Assembly (NCBI GenBank): GCA_030019435.1
Contig: JASEEV010000007.1
Span: 1 to 55,226 of the forward strand
Direction of reading: 5' to 3'
DNA from: Methanocellales archaeon
GTDB taxonomy: Archaea > Halobacteriota > UBA148
Length of the DNA stretch: 55,226 nt
The position numbers and the translations under genes were made by a program. Below, piece after piece: positions 16,876-24,626 of this stretch (positions are counted from its first letter, which is position 1; each line of letters starts with the position of its first letter). The notes below the pieces were generated by a model that saw only the letters and a program-made list of their open reading frames with translations, was not told the origin of the DNA and did not search any database.

Positions 16876-17178
16876 ATCCAAGAATACACCTTTAAAAAGG
16901 GCTACAAGCCCGAGAAAGATCGAATACTTGCAGCTCTAAAGGATTGTTTTCCGGTCAAGATCACCGAGGGAGATGGTAAATACACGCTGAGTTACGGTGC
17001 GATGAAACAGATGACCGTATGGATAAATAAGAAGTTGTTCGTCGATATCAAGTCGGATTTGAGTGCGGACGAGGCAACGATCTTGGATACGAACAAGCGT
17101 TTTCGTGATTTCTTGTTAAAAGCGACCGGATACACAGCCAAACAACGCAGGGATATGGCTAAAAAAGGCCAATGGTGA
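16876..17178 (+). CDS. DUF5611 family protein, apparent ATC start
   Basis: The frame QEYTFKKGYKPEKDRILAAL ... LSYGAMKQMTVWINKKLFVD ... DTNKRFRDFLLKATGYTAKQRR matches the archaeal DUF5611 family over its full ~100 residues. No ATG, GTG or TTG is available in frame. The codon where family members have their first methionine is ATC at 16876, preceded by GGGGGTGA four bases upstream. The ORF track missed it for that reason. Either ATC is used as a start, or one base differs from the true sequence. Confidence 0.75.
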   Translation: MQEYTFKKGYKPEKDRILAALKDCFPVKITEGDGKYTLSYGAMKQMTVWINKKLFVDIKSDLSADEATILDTNKRFRDFLLKATGYTAKQRRDMAKKGQW

Positions 17179-17197
17179 TATCCCTTGAAGGGCGATC

Positions 17198-17442
17198 ATG
17201 AAAGTGAAAGATTTATTACTTAGCATCCTAGGTGTAAGCATGCCCTAGAGCGAATGTGGCTGAGGGGCATTTCACACCGAGAGGTCAAAGAGGCTATCGT
17301 CAAGGGTCAAAAGATAATGCAAAGAGAGACAAAGCTGATAGAGTCGATCTATCGCTATTTCAGCGTGGTCTATGATGAGATGGTCTATAAGAAGGTTCGA
17401 AAAGTGTTCCCGGTAACTGTGAAAATACGTGTTGGTGAGTAA
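17198..17442 (+). pseudogene. DUF4258-type toxin, probably frameshifted at the N-terminus
   Basis: The frame KHALERMWLRGISHREVKEAI to YRYFSVVYDEMVYKKVRKVFPVTVKI fits DUF4258, a small RelE-like fold often paired with YgiT zinc-finger antitoxins. The HALER motif is in frame but has no start before it; a start-bearing frame MKVKDLLLSILGVS lies just upstream in another frame. One lost or gained base near 17240 would join them. A shorter protein from ATG 17254 is possible but would lack the conserved histidine. Confidence 0.6.
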
Positions 17443-17443
17443 G

Positions 17444-17776
17444 ATGGGATACAAGTGCAAGTGTGGAGGAGAGTTAAGAAAATCGCACACCGAAGTTGAG
17501 TTTTACGGCATTGACTTCGGAGTCAGAGAGTGCGAAGTCTGCAGTTCATGTGGAACCGAGTACCTAAGCGAGGATATCATAGAAGAGATGGAAGAAGAGA
17601 TCAAAAATAGAGGTATCTTTGCTTTAGAAAGGGCGGTCAAGATCACAAAATCGGGGAACTCGCTCGTCCTAAGACTTCCCCCGGAGATCGTGAAATTTCT
17701 GGAAATTCATCATAAAAGCACTGTTAGACTGTTTCCAGCAGATAAGCACAGATTAGAAGTAGAGGTTCTAGGGTAA
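17444..17776 (+). CDS. YgiT-type zinc-finger/AbrB fusion antitoxin
   Basis: The N-terminal half has a four-cysteine zinc site (YKCKCGG ... CEVCSSCGTEY) like MqsA/YgiT, and the C-terminal half has an AbrB/SpoVT fold (KITKSGNSLVLRLPPEIVKFL). It lies one base after the DUF4258 toxin stop, the usual order for this toxin-antitoxin type. It would neutralise the toxin through the zinc domain and bind the promoter with the AbrB part. A broken relative lies at 41944-42257. Confidence 0.8.
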   Translation: MGYKCKCGGELRKSHTEVEFYGIDFGVRECEVCSSCGTEYLSEDIIEEMEEEIKNRGIFALERAVKITKSGNSLVLRLPPEIVKFLEIHHKSTVRLFPADKHRLEVEVLG

Positions 17777-17786
17777 AAATCAAAAT

Positions 17787-17925
17787 AAAAAATTGTAGAA
17801 GGGATTGCTCCCTTTATTTTAGCTTACTCTTCTCTTCGTCTCAGCACCAGATACGCTACAGCGAGCAATCCAACGATTGGCGAATACTGCCTCAAATCCT
17901 GGTACTGGTGTTGGTTTCCCAAAAC
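17787..17925 (-). pseudogene. Remnant of a PGF-CTERM surface-protein 3' end (copy 1)
   Basis: The minus strand repeats the last ~90 coding bases, the stop and the terminator hairpin of the surface-protein gene at 20831. It encodes PVPGFEAVFA, then one extra base breaks the frame before the IVGLLAVAYLVLRRREE stretch. The TPTP linker is cut off at about 17925. It is probably a recombination or deletion scar of a duplicated S-layer/adhesin gene. Confidence 0.8.
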
Positions 17926-17948
17926 AGAGGGTGTGTAACCAAAAATTA

Positions 17949-17972
17949 TTAATGTAATTAATGTGTACATTA
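17949..17972 (+). promoter_or_regulatory. Repeat operator before the PIN gene
   Basis: TTAATGT occurs at 17949 and 17958 and its inverse ACATTA at 17967, ending seven bases before the ATG of the PIN gene. Such spaced repeats are typical binding sites of an antitoxin or toxin-antitoxin complex. Confidence 0.5.
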
Positions 17973-17978
17973 GTTACG

Positions 17979-18500
17979 ATGATCAGTGTCTTGGATGCAT
18001 CGAGTGTAGTGAGATTAGCGAAAACAGATTGCTTCCACCTGTTAAAGATATTTGAGAAGAACTATATGCCCAAAGAAGTTTATGAGGAGACGGTTGAAAT
18101 TCCAAGAGAGATAGGAGTTGAAGATGCTTTGATCACTCTGAGGGCGATCGAAAATGGGTTAATAGAGATTACGGACAGAGACGTGGACTATAAAAGAGTT
18201 ATGGAACTCTTTGGTTTCAAAGAGGTTGCAGACTCTAAGGCTATATCCCTATGCCTTGGAGAAGAAGGTGTGCTGATAACTGATGATGAGAAGATGATGA
18301 AAGCATGTATCTGGTTGAACCTCAAGTTTCAGAGGATGATTAATCTGATATTCTTGAACGTCATAAACGAGAAGATATCAGTTAAGGAAGCCAATACGAT
18401 ATTAGATCTGTTAAAAGAAAAAAGATTGAATTCCATACAAGAAATTGAGTACACTAGAATGTTGATTAGGAGGTGGAAAAATGAGCGTAATGTCAGTTAG
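17979..18500 (+). CDS. PIN-like toxin (DUF3368 type)
   Basis: A predicted ribonuclease of the PIN superfamily: N-terminal MISVLDASSVVRLAKTDCFHLL, a mid-protein ADSKAISLCLGEEGVLITDDEKM block with the acidic residues expected of the active site. At 173 residues it fits DUF3368. The start at 17979 is chosen because MISVLD begins the domain; the track start 17961 lies in the operator. It is followed and overlapped by a UPF0175 antitoxin gene. Confidence 0.8.
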   Translation: MISVLDASSVVRLAKTDCFHLLKIFEKNYMPKEVYEETVEIPREIGVEDALITLRAIENGLIEITDRDVDYKRVMELFGFKEVADSKAISLCLGEEGVLITDDEKMMKACIWLNLKFQRMINLIFLNVINEKISVKEANTILDLLKEKRLNSIQEIEYTRMLIRRWKNERNVS

Positions 18501-18789
18501 AATTCCAGACGACATAATGGAGTATGTCAGCAAGAAGGCTAAGAGCATGAGACTGGATAAGTCCTCAATGGCACGAATGCTACTGGTCAAAGGGGTTGAA
18601 GAGACAAAAAAAGAGGAGGCAGTGGAGCAGTACAAAAAAGGAAAGATGACGCTTCTAGAGGCCGCAAGATATGTTGGCGTGGATATATACACCATGGCAG
18701 AGATGCTGATAGAGAGAGGGGTCTATTCATCAGGTACAGAGGATACATTGGAGAAGAGTTTTAAGATGTCAAAAGAAGTCTCAATATAG
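18481..18789 (+). CDS. UPF0175-type antitoxin with ribbon-helix-helix N-terminus
   Basis: The N-terminus MSVMSVRIPDDIMEYVSKKAK resembles a ribbon-helix-helix DNA-binding strand, and the C-terminus YKKGKMTLLEAARYVGVDIYTMAEMLIERGV is the UPF0175 helix-turn-helix. UPF0175 genes typically pair with DUF3368/PIN toxins, as here. Start overlaps the toxin gene by 20 bases, with AGGAGGTGGAAAA giving a good ribosome binding site. Confidence 0.8.
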   Translation: MSVMSVRIPDDIMEYVSKKAKSMRLDKSSMARMLLVKGVEETKKEEAVEQYKKGKMTLLEAARYVGVDIYTMAEMLIERGVYSSGTEDTLEKSFKMSKEVSI

Positions 18790-18825
18790 ACGTTTTAGTT
18801 AGAAAGCCATTGCTAATCTAGAAAA

Positions 18826-18996
18826 TCAAAACAGCTCGCCAAGCAAATCTTCGACAGAAGTGACTTCCCTAACCCGGCCCACTTTAATATCTCGGTCGCT
18901 TTTACGGAGTGCTTCCATCGTTTTTGGATTACTGAGAATTTCAACTGAGTCGATGAGTGCTTCGATGTCTTCTCTTGTAACCATCTTCTCTTCCAT
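18826..18996 (-). CDS. Orphan antitoxin-like small protein
   Basis: The gene is below the ORF-track length cutoff. It encodes 56 residues: MEEKMVTREDIEALIDSVEI, then LSNPKTMEALRKSDRDIKVG and a VTSVEDLLGELF tail. That pattern, a helix followed by an extended acidic tail, is common in RelB/Phd-like archaeal antitoxins. No toxin gene lies on either side. Its likely promoter (TATATAG near 19095) is a copy of the one before tumA, within repeat copy 2. Confidence 0.6.
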   Translation of the reverse strand: MEEKMVTREDIEALIDSVEILSNPKTMEALRKSDRDIKVGRVREVTSVEDLLGELF

Positions 18997-19073
18997 TCTC
19001 TTTATCTCTTGATGTACGTCTTCAATTATTCTTTCATTATCATGTCCATATAATCATTTCGATTTGCATAGTT

Positions 19074-19195
19074 AGATGATGAAAATACTATATAGGCCTA
19101 AACGATCTAAAAAACAAAATAAAAAATTGTAGAAGGGATTTCTCCCTTCATTTTTGCTTACTCTTCCCTTCGCCTGATCAGATATGCGACTGTTA
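19074..19195 (-). repeat. PGF-CTERM gene 3' end, terminator and TA promoter (copy 2)
   Basis: The minus strand encodes a fragment ending LTVAYLIRRREE-stop, followed by the GAAGGGA-TTTC-TCCCTTC terminator, and then CCTATATAGTATTTTCATCATC. The whole block from GATGATGAAAATACTATATA to the terminator is nearly identical to 20741-20822. It is a decayed tail of a paralogous surface protein (LIRRRE type), joined to an antitoxin promoter. Confidence 0.75.
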
Positions 19196-19222
19196 AATTA
19201 CTTTGAGCATAGATTCATATAG

Positions 19223-19240
19223 TAATTCATACATAATTCA
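19223..19240 (+). promoter_or_regulatory. Direct-repeat operator before vapB
   Basis: TAATTCA occurs at 19223 and 19234, eleven bases apart, fifteen bases before the vapB ATG. Spacing of one helical turn fits autoregulation by the AbrB-type antitoxin. Confidence 0.45.
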
Positions 19241-19254
19241 GAATGGTGGTATGA

Positions 19255-19500
19255 ATGACGATCGTAATAAAATCGAAGGTTGGTTCGAGGGGTCAGATCG
19301 TGATCCCAAAGATAGCAAGGGAAAATCTCGGCATGATCGAGGGCTCAGGCATTATCATTGAGATGGTAGACGATGAGATACGAATCAAATCCACAAAAAG
19401 AGATATATTATCGAGGTGGAGCAGGATCGCAGATGATGAGGGCATGGATGTAAAAAAAGAGATAAAATACGGGGATAGGTTGTATGAAGAGATATTCTGA
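19255..19500 (+). CDS. vapB: AbrB-type VapB antitoxin
   Basis: SpoVT-AbrB swapped-hairpin protein: VIKSKVGSRGQIVIPKIARENLGMIEGSGIIIEMVDDEIRI is the full domain, followed by a charged tail that would wrap the toxin. 81 residues. It overlaps vapC by 17 bases, the usual coupled arrangement, and has repeat operators upstream. Confidence 0.9.
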   Translation: MTIVIKSKVGSRGQIVIPKIARENLGMIEGSGIIIEMVDDEIRIKSTKRDILSRWSRIADDEGMDVKKEIKYGDRLYEEIF

Positions 19501-19924
19501 AACAGTATACCTTGATGCAAACTTCTTCATCTTCTCGCTGCTCGATAGAACAGAAGTTGGCGAAGGTGCAAGGATGATCTATCAAAAAATGGTCGAAGGA
19601 AAACTAAATACTGCTACATCGTCTCTGACATTTGACGAAGTGATGTGGGTACTGATCAAAGCAAATAAGAAGCATCTAATAAAGGATGCCGTGAATGACA
19701 TCTACAAAACTCAGAATTTAGCGATCTTACCTGTCTCAATCTCCATCCCATTAAATGCAATTGATCTAATCTTAAAAGGTCTAAATCCTAGGGACGCTTT
19801 TCATGTAGCTGTCATGATGGAAAACAAGATATCAACGATTATTTCAGACGATTTGCATTTCAAAGCGGTCGAGGATATCAAGTGCTTCAATTTCAAGGAT
19901 TTTCTTTTGGAGATAGAAGGTTGA
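19484..19924 (+). CDS. vapC: VapC PIN-domain toxin
   Basis: The PIN ribonuclease keeps the four acidic positions: YLDANFF at the N-terminus, a glutamate in TFDEVMWVL, the aspartate in NPRDAFHVAVMME and IISDDLHF near the end. 146 residues, normal. VapC proteins cleave tRNA or rRNA when freed from VapB. The residues look intact, so this pair is probably functional. Confidence 0.9.
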   Translation: MKRYSETVYLDANFFIFSLLDRTEVGEGARMIYQKMVEGKLNTATSSLTFDEVMWVLIKANKKHLIKDAVNDIYKTQNLAILPVSISIPLNAIDLILKGLNPRDAFHVAVMMENKISTIISDDLHFKAVEDIKCFNFKDFLLEIEG

Positions 19925-19983
19925 ATTGGAGATGGTGCGACTTGGACCAAGGAAGTCATAAGTGACTGCTCGTTGCTAAGAAA

Positions 19984-20095
19984 GAAAAATCAAAATAAAA
20001 AATTAGAAGAAGGGATTGCTCCCTTCATTTTTGCTTACTCTCTTCGTCTGATCAGATATGCGACTGCTAGGAGTCCAACGATTGCGAATGTTATA
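19984..20095 (-). repeat. PGF-CTERM gene 3' end and terminator (copy 3)
   Basis: The minus strand reads TFAIVGLLAVAYLIRRRE-stop followed by the terminator hairpin GAAGGGA-GCAA-TCCCTTC and a T-rich run. The tail resembles the LIRRRE type of copy 2 more than the live gene's LVLRRREE. The PGF motif and everything upstream is gone; the remnant stops at about 20095 just before the tumE 3' end. Confidence 0.75.
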
Positions 20096-20104
20096 AATTC
20101 ACCT

Positions 20105-20446
20105 TTAATCCATTCGTAATAGTTCCCTTGCGTAATTCAGAATATATTTTATGTCCTCGGTTGGTTTGTGTGGCAATGAACTTTCTTTCACATGTTTGTC
20201 ATCGCCTTCATGAAAATGATGTGGATATGTAGCTACATGCTTCCATGCCTCATGACCGGCATTATCCCAACGATAGATCGTATCATCCAAATGCCGTCGG
20301 TCCCAGTGATAGGCATATCTTCCTTTCATCCGCCTGGAATACCAGATGTCCAGTGTTGCACAATCTGTGAGATATAATCTTAGTTTTTATTCGGTTTCTA
20401 CAATGCTGGCTAACTGACGAAGTACATCATCGATCTCATCGATCAT
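20105..20446 (-). pseudogene. tumE: TumE-type toxin (DUF6516) with an in-frame stop
   Basis: From ATG 20446 the frame reads MIDEIDDVLRQLASIVETE, then TAA at codon 20. It then continues without a break as KLRLYLTDCATLDIWYSRR and YHWDRRHLDDTIYRWDNAGH to the end, including the family's FPHHFH-like YPHHFHEGDD. The rest of the frame is intact, so inactivation looks recent, or the base is an error. The ATG overlaps the tumA stop (ATGA). An internal ATG at 20329 gives the 74-residue track ORF. Confidence 0.8.
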
Positions 20447-20736
20447 CCAGCTCTCACCAACAAGTCCTTCAGCTTATCACGCCTGGATTCTAGGTGGTCT
20501 ACTTTGGTGAGATCGTCAAGCACATCTGATTCGCTTACCTCTCCTTTTTCTATGGAATGCTCTAGATCGTGGATGGACTTGATTCCATATTTATGGTATA
20601 TTGAGGAAAGTTCGGTCTCCACTTTGCCGAGCTCTGTGCGAAGGTAAGCTCTTAGACCCTTCGAGAGAATATCGTCCTTACTAACTCCAATTTCCTTTGA
20701 AACTTTACTCAATATAGAGCTCAAACTTACCACCAC
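20443..20736 (-). CDS. tumA: TumA-type antitoxin
   Basis: Mostly helical 97-residue protein, MVVSLSSILSKVSKEIGVSKDDILSKGLRAYLRTELGKVETE, followed by an acidic C-terminal half. It precedes and overlaps tumE by 4 bases, as in known TumAE pairs; the name rests mainly on that context. A TATA-like CTTATATAG about 25 bases upstream suggests a leaderless or nearly leaderless transcript. Confidence 0.7.
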   Translation of the reverse strand: MVVSLSSILSKVSKEIGVSKDDILSKGLRAYLRTELGKVETELSSIYHKYGIKSIHDLEHSIEKGEVSESDVLDDLTKVDHLESRRDKLKDLLVRAG

Positions 20737-20779
20737 ATACCTGATGATGAAAATACTATATAAGCCTACTTAAACGATC

Positions 20780-20822
20780 TAAAAATCAAAATAAAAAATT
20801 AGAAGAAGGGATTTCTCCCTTC
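20780..20822 (-). terminator. Intrinsic terminator of the surface-protein gene
   Basis: On the minus strand GAAGGGA-GAAA-TCCCTTC (7-bp stem) begins about eight bases after the stop codon and is followed by CTAATTTTTTATTTTGATTTTT. The same hairpin and T-rich tract recur at the three remnant copies. Confidence 0.8.
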
Positions 20823-20830
20823 GTTTTTGC

Positions 20831-23416
20831 TTACTCTTCTCTTCGTCTCAGCACCAGATACGCCACAGCGAGCAATCCAACGATTGCGAATACTGCCTCA
20901 AAGCCTGGTACTGGTGTCGGTGTCGGCGTTGGTACTGGAGTCGGTGTAGGTGCTGGTACATATGGTGTTGGTGTCGGCGTTGGATATGGTGTTGGTGTTG
21001 GCGTCACTGCTGGAGTTGGTGTTGGCGTCGGCACTACCTCTGTTGCGAGCGTCACAGTTGTTGTAGCCACCGCATCATCTGTAACTACTGCCGTCCTTGT
21101 AGCACTGGATACAGTCTCTGTTGTCGTTCCTAGCTCGTCTCTCACAGTGATGGTATAGTCACCTTCTGTTCTGCCAGTGGTATCCCAAGTCTTGCTGAAC
21201 GCGCCGTTACTGACAAGTGCTTTGAGTGGTAGCTCCCATGCCCCCATGGCTATGGTGATCGAGATTTCTGTTCCATCTTGTCTGTTGGACGTACCTGTGA
21301 TCTCAACGTCATCGCCTATCTTCACCGCTGCCGGAGCGCTCACGGTAATCGTCGGTGCCTCTATTGTGATCGGTGCTTCAGAAGATTTTCCATCTGCGTC
21401 AGTTACTACGACTTTGTACGTTCCTGGACCAAGGTTCACTATGTAGGTCCCATCTGTGCTGAGTTTGTCTGCGACGGCTTTGGGCTCGTTGAGCGTGTTC
21501 CAGTACTCGGTATGTTTGCCGAGGCTGTCCACGCAAACGTCTGTTGCCAGCGTCTTCGCATAGTTCGGTCCTTCTACTCGTATCCTGGTTAGCTTTGTAC
21601 CAGCTATCTCGTGCTCTATGTTTATCTCGGCTCGATCGTTGACTGCGATCTTGGCTGGCACGGTTACGGTTATCGTTGGATCTTGTATGCTTATGTGTAT
21701 CGTGTCATAGACCGTGGTCCTTGAGGCCATTATCGCTTTTATCTTGTAGGTGCCAGTGTATACGGCAGTCGTGTACCAGACAGCTGTGAATTTACCACCT
21801 GACACGGTCACATCGGCTAGGGCTGCACTTACTGCATCGTCTACCCTGAATGTGACTACAGTGCCATCTGGTTGATTCAACGTACCTGTAATCGTTACGT
21901 CTTTGCCCTTGGGAGCGGTCGAAGGTGCATCTACTGTCATCACCGGTTCTTCGATCAATATGGATGTTGATGCCTTTAGATCTCCATAGTTGGCTGTAAT
22001 TGTGTACACATCAGGTACAGGGAATTTTATTTTCTTCAAGTAAGTACCAGCCGCATCTAAACCAGCTGTCTCCTCGATATACTGAGTACCATTGGAGTAT
22101 TTCGCTGTAATGGTGATTTGGTAACCATAGGGTAGATTGGATGTACCTGTGATCGGAACCTTGTTGTTGATGGCTTCTTTTGCTGGTGCACTGACATCTA
22201 GCTTGGCTTTTTCAACTATGACAGTGGTAGTTGCCTTTGCTTCCCAGTCAGTACCAGCGTCTGTCGTTGCTTTTATCGTATATGTGCCATCCACGACAGG
22301 TGTCCATTTCGTGGTCGACTTCCATGTGCCATCTGCTTTCACTGCGGCACTTCCGGTGTACATCGGGCTGCTCTCATTTGTGGTCGCATTCCATACTTTG
22401 ATGGTGACTTCTGTGCCTTTATCTCTGTTGGATTTGCCTGTGATATCGTAACTGTGGTGTACTGCTGCACTTGTAGGAGCGGTTATGTCAATCGTTGGCG
22501 TCACAATCTCAATGGACTTCTTCACTGATACACCAGCGGTTTTCGCTGTGATATCGTATACACCAGTTGCATGGAGTGATGTGTTCCATTTTACGAACCA
22601 TTTACCAATACTGTCCGCTGTCGCACTGAGACTCACTGCTGATGGACCTTTTACGTCGAATGTGATAGCACCAGAGTAGTTCGTCGTCTCACCATGGATC
22701 TCCACGATGTTACCTCTCGCAGCAGTTGCTGGAAGAGTCATGGTTATCGTGGCTTCTTCTACAGTGAACGTACGGTACTTTTTGTTGCCAACCTTGTCTT
22801 TGGCTTCGACAGTATATGTGCCCACTTTATCTGGTTTCCAAGTATCGTTCATCCATCCAAGGCCACCAACGTCAGTCGTTGCATTAGGACCGAATCGTAT
22901 TATGTTATCAGCGTCCCTGACCGTGACGGTAACGGGTCGCAAGTTACATGTACCATTGAATTCTACCGTATGACCTAGGAGGATTTTATCCTCTTTCCCA
23001 GTGTTTTTGTCCCAGACCTTTATCGTGAGAGTTGGTGCTGCCATCGTCACTCTTGTCCATCCCAAAATACCACTGGTATCGCCACTAACTGTCACGTTGT
23101 AGCTACCAGCTACGGTTATGATGTCCTTGGTAGCAACGGTGAATGTCGCCTCCTCCTTAGCTGTTGAAGTAGTGGTTCCAAGGGTTATCGCTCCAACGGC
23201 CTCGGTTGCAGTTCCTGGTATTCCATTTGCAGTGGCGGTTATGGTTTCACTTGTTGTAGAATTGTAAGTCACATCAAGGGTTTCTCCGATCACTATGGTA
23301 GTCGGTGATACTGATGCAGAAGGAGCTTCTGCTGCCCCTACTGGCGTCACAAATGCTGCGAAGACTGCTAGGATCATTAGTGTCGCTAAAAGTATGGCTG
23401 TAATCTTGTTCTTCAT
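20831..23416 (-). CDS. Large Ig-repeat surface protein with PGF-CTERM anchor
   Basis: About 861 residues from ATG 23416 (the track's extra 25 codons precede the signal peptide). A signal peptide KITAILLATLMILAVFAAFV ends near VGAAE. Then come about seven Ig-like repeats of roughly 90 residues with recurring IxGTSNxxxGTxVTI and WxTxxxxxGTYTI patterns, and a TPTP-rich linker likely to be O-glycosylated. The end VPGFEAVFAIVGLLAVAYLVLRRREE is a PGF-CTERM signal, processed and lipid-anchored by an archaeosortase. Probably an S-layer or adhesin protein. GGAGG lies eleven bases before the ATG. Confidence 0.9.
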   Translation of the reverse strand: MKNKITAILLATLMILAVFAAFVTPVGAAEAPSASVSPTTIVIGETLDVTYNSTTSETITATANGIPGTATEAVGAITLGTTTSTAKEEATFTVATKDIITVAGSYNVTVSGDTSGILGWTRVTMAAPTLTIKVWDKNTGKEDKILLGHTVEFNGTCNLRPVTVTVRDADNIIRFGPNATTDVGGLGWMNDTWKPDKVGTYTVEAKDKVGNKKYRTFTVEEATITMTLPATAARGNIVEIHGETTNYSGAITFDVKGPSAVSLSATADSIGKWFVKWNTSLHATGVYDITAKTAGVSVKKSIEIVTPTIDITAPTSAAVHHSYDITGKSNRDKGTEVTIKVWNATTNESSPMYTGSAAVKADGTWKSTTKWTPVVDGTYTIKATTDAGTDWEAKATTTVIVEKAKLDVSAPAKEAINNKVPITGTSNLPYGYQITITAKYSNGTQYIEETAGLDAAGTYLKKIKFPVPDVYTITANYGDLKASTSILIEEPVMTVDAPSTAPKGKDVTITGTLNQPDGTVVTFRVDDAVSAALADVTVSGGKFTAVWYTTAVYTGTYKIKAIMASRTTVYDTIHISIQDPTITVTVPAKIAVNDRAEINIEHEIAGTKLTRIRVEGPNYAKTLATDVCVDSLGKHTEYWNTLNEPKAVADKLSTDGTYIVNLGPGTYKVVVTDADGKSSEAPITIEAPTITVSAPAAVKIGDDVEITGTSNRQDGTEISITIAMGAWELPLKALVSNGAFSKTWDTTGRTEGDYTITVRDELGTTTETVSSATRTAVVTDDAVATTTVTLATEVVPTPTPTPAVTPTPTPYPTPTPTPYVPAPTPTPVPTPTPTPVPGFEAVFAIVGLLAVAYLVLRRREE

Positions 23417-23583
23417 TATCTTTTTAACCTCCTTTGCTTTTTGTTGAGGTGATATGTCATCCCATATATAAGACTTTTCTTTGGGTGACATTCTCCCATC
23501 CCCAACTTAAGCTCATATTAGAACGTTACCTTATTTAAATGCTTTGTGGTGTTCGATGTCGTCGATGTTTTCCATCTTTTTTG

Positions 23584-23784
23584 CTATCGTAGACGTTTTT
23601 TGGCATCTAACCAGGATAGCATGGCTTCGGTTACAGCTTCTCCAACCGTCATATCCCTTTTGGTAGCCTCTGCTTTGAACTCCAGATAGGTTTTCCTATC
23701 GATTCCTTTCACGTTTATCTCTGATTCCCTTGGTTTAGCCTTCCGCATAACCTTGTCTTTGGCTTTTTCGAAAAGATCGACCAT
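23584..23784 (-). CDS. Ribbon-helix-helix-like small protein
   Basis: 66 residues: a basic N-terminus (AKDKVMRKAKPRES), then INVKGIDRKTYLEFKAEATKRDMTVGEAVTEAMLSWL, which fits a ribbon-helix-helix DNA-binding core like those of antitoxins. No partner toxin is adjacent; the AbiE-like pair lies 40 bases upstream on the same strand. Function is inferred only from shape. Confidence 0.6.
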   Translation of the reverse strand: MVDLFEKAKDKVMRKAKPRESEINVKGIDRKTYLEFKAEATKRDMTVGEAVTEAMLSWLDAKKRLR

Positions 23785-23825
23785 GTGAAACAGTGGAACG
23801 AGGGTTGATATAAAGATTTCTGATG

Positions 23826-24626
23826 TTATCGCCTTATCACCCTTGTTACATCGCCAATCACTTGCTCATAATTGGGCACACTTGACATGGGCAACAGATT
23901 CCCCAGATCCCTTTCATATTCTGCCTTCTTCGGAAACTTCAAACCATCCTCGTCAAACCTCATCCCGACAGAATCCAGTTTCGCCTTGACTAACGAATGA
24001 TCTATCTTGACATCGTCTTGTATCAAGCACCAAGCATCGAACAGATCTCTCGATGCAGAACGCATCGATAATGCCTTGAGTTTTTCAGCTAGAATTTCCT
24101 CTTTAGTCATTGTGAGCAAAAAGAACATCGGCACATCTGGATATTCGGGAGTGATCTGGATCCATCGTGGTTCTTGAATCGTGCCACCGCGTGCACCTAT
24201 ATCCAGTCGTATGGCATTTGTTGACGCCCTGCTCCCGGTAAATCGTGGTCCCTTGAATCGAATCCGTGCCGTATAAGATTCTTCGAACAGCTCTTCTTTG
24301 TCAAAACTGAATCCCATGCCGAGGAGTGCGACGTCTTTCAATGATCGATGTACAATTCTCTGTAACGTCTTAGGCTCAAGCGTGCTGTTAAAATCCAAGT
24401 CCTCAGAGAATCGTGGGTACTTGTATGCCAGTTTTAGACATGTTCCTCCCTTGAGCATGATCTTGTCAGTGATGCGATAGATGGCATACAAGAACGTGGT
24501 TTGCAAGTAGTCCTTCTCTTGGTAATACTGCCCAATGTAATTTTTCCTAGCAAACTCAGCTAGTTGTCTTTTGGTGATCAATATATCGCCTCCTGTTCGA
24601 TCGAGATGTTCCACCTCAGCATCCAT
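23826..24626 (-). CDS. AbiEii-family nucleotidyltransferase toxin
   Basis: Nucleotidyltransferase-fold protein with LKGGTCLKLAYKYPRFSEDLDFN carrying the G-[GS] and DxD motifs, and the downstream EEILAEKLKALSMRSASRDLFDAW block of the AbiEii/toxin family. Members transfer nucleotides to tRNA acceptor ends or other targets and act in phage defence with AbiEi. 266 residues. It overlaps the upstream wHTH antitoxin gene by 49 bases. Confidence 0.88.
   Translation of the reverse strand: MDAEVEHLDRTGGDILITKRQLAEFARKNYIGQYYQEKDYLQTTFLYAIYRITDKIMLKGGTCLKLAYKYPRFSEDLDFNSTLEPKTLQRIVHRSLKDVALLGMGFSFDKEELFEESYTARIRFKGPRFTGSRASTNAIRLDIGARGGTIQEPRWIQITPEYPDVPMFFLLTMTKEEILAEKLKALSMRSASRDLFDAWCLIQDDVKIDHSLVKAKLDSVGMRFDEDGLKFPKKAEYERDLGNLLPMSSVPNYEQVIGDVTRVIRR

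Noticed and set aside
20930-21030. Short tandem GGTGTTGGTGTCGG-like repeats, considered as a CRISPR or satellite
   Set aside because: They encode the TPTP linker of the surface protein in frame. No CRISPR repeat-spacer pattern was seen anywhere in the window.
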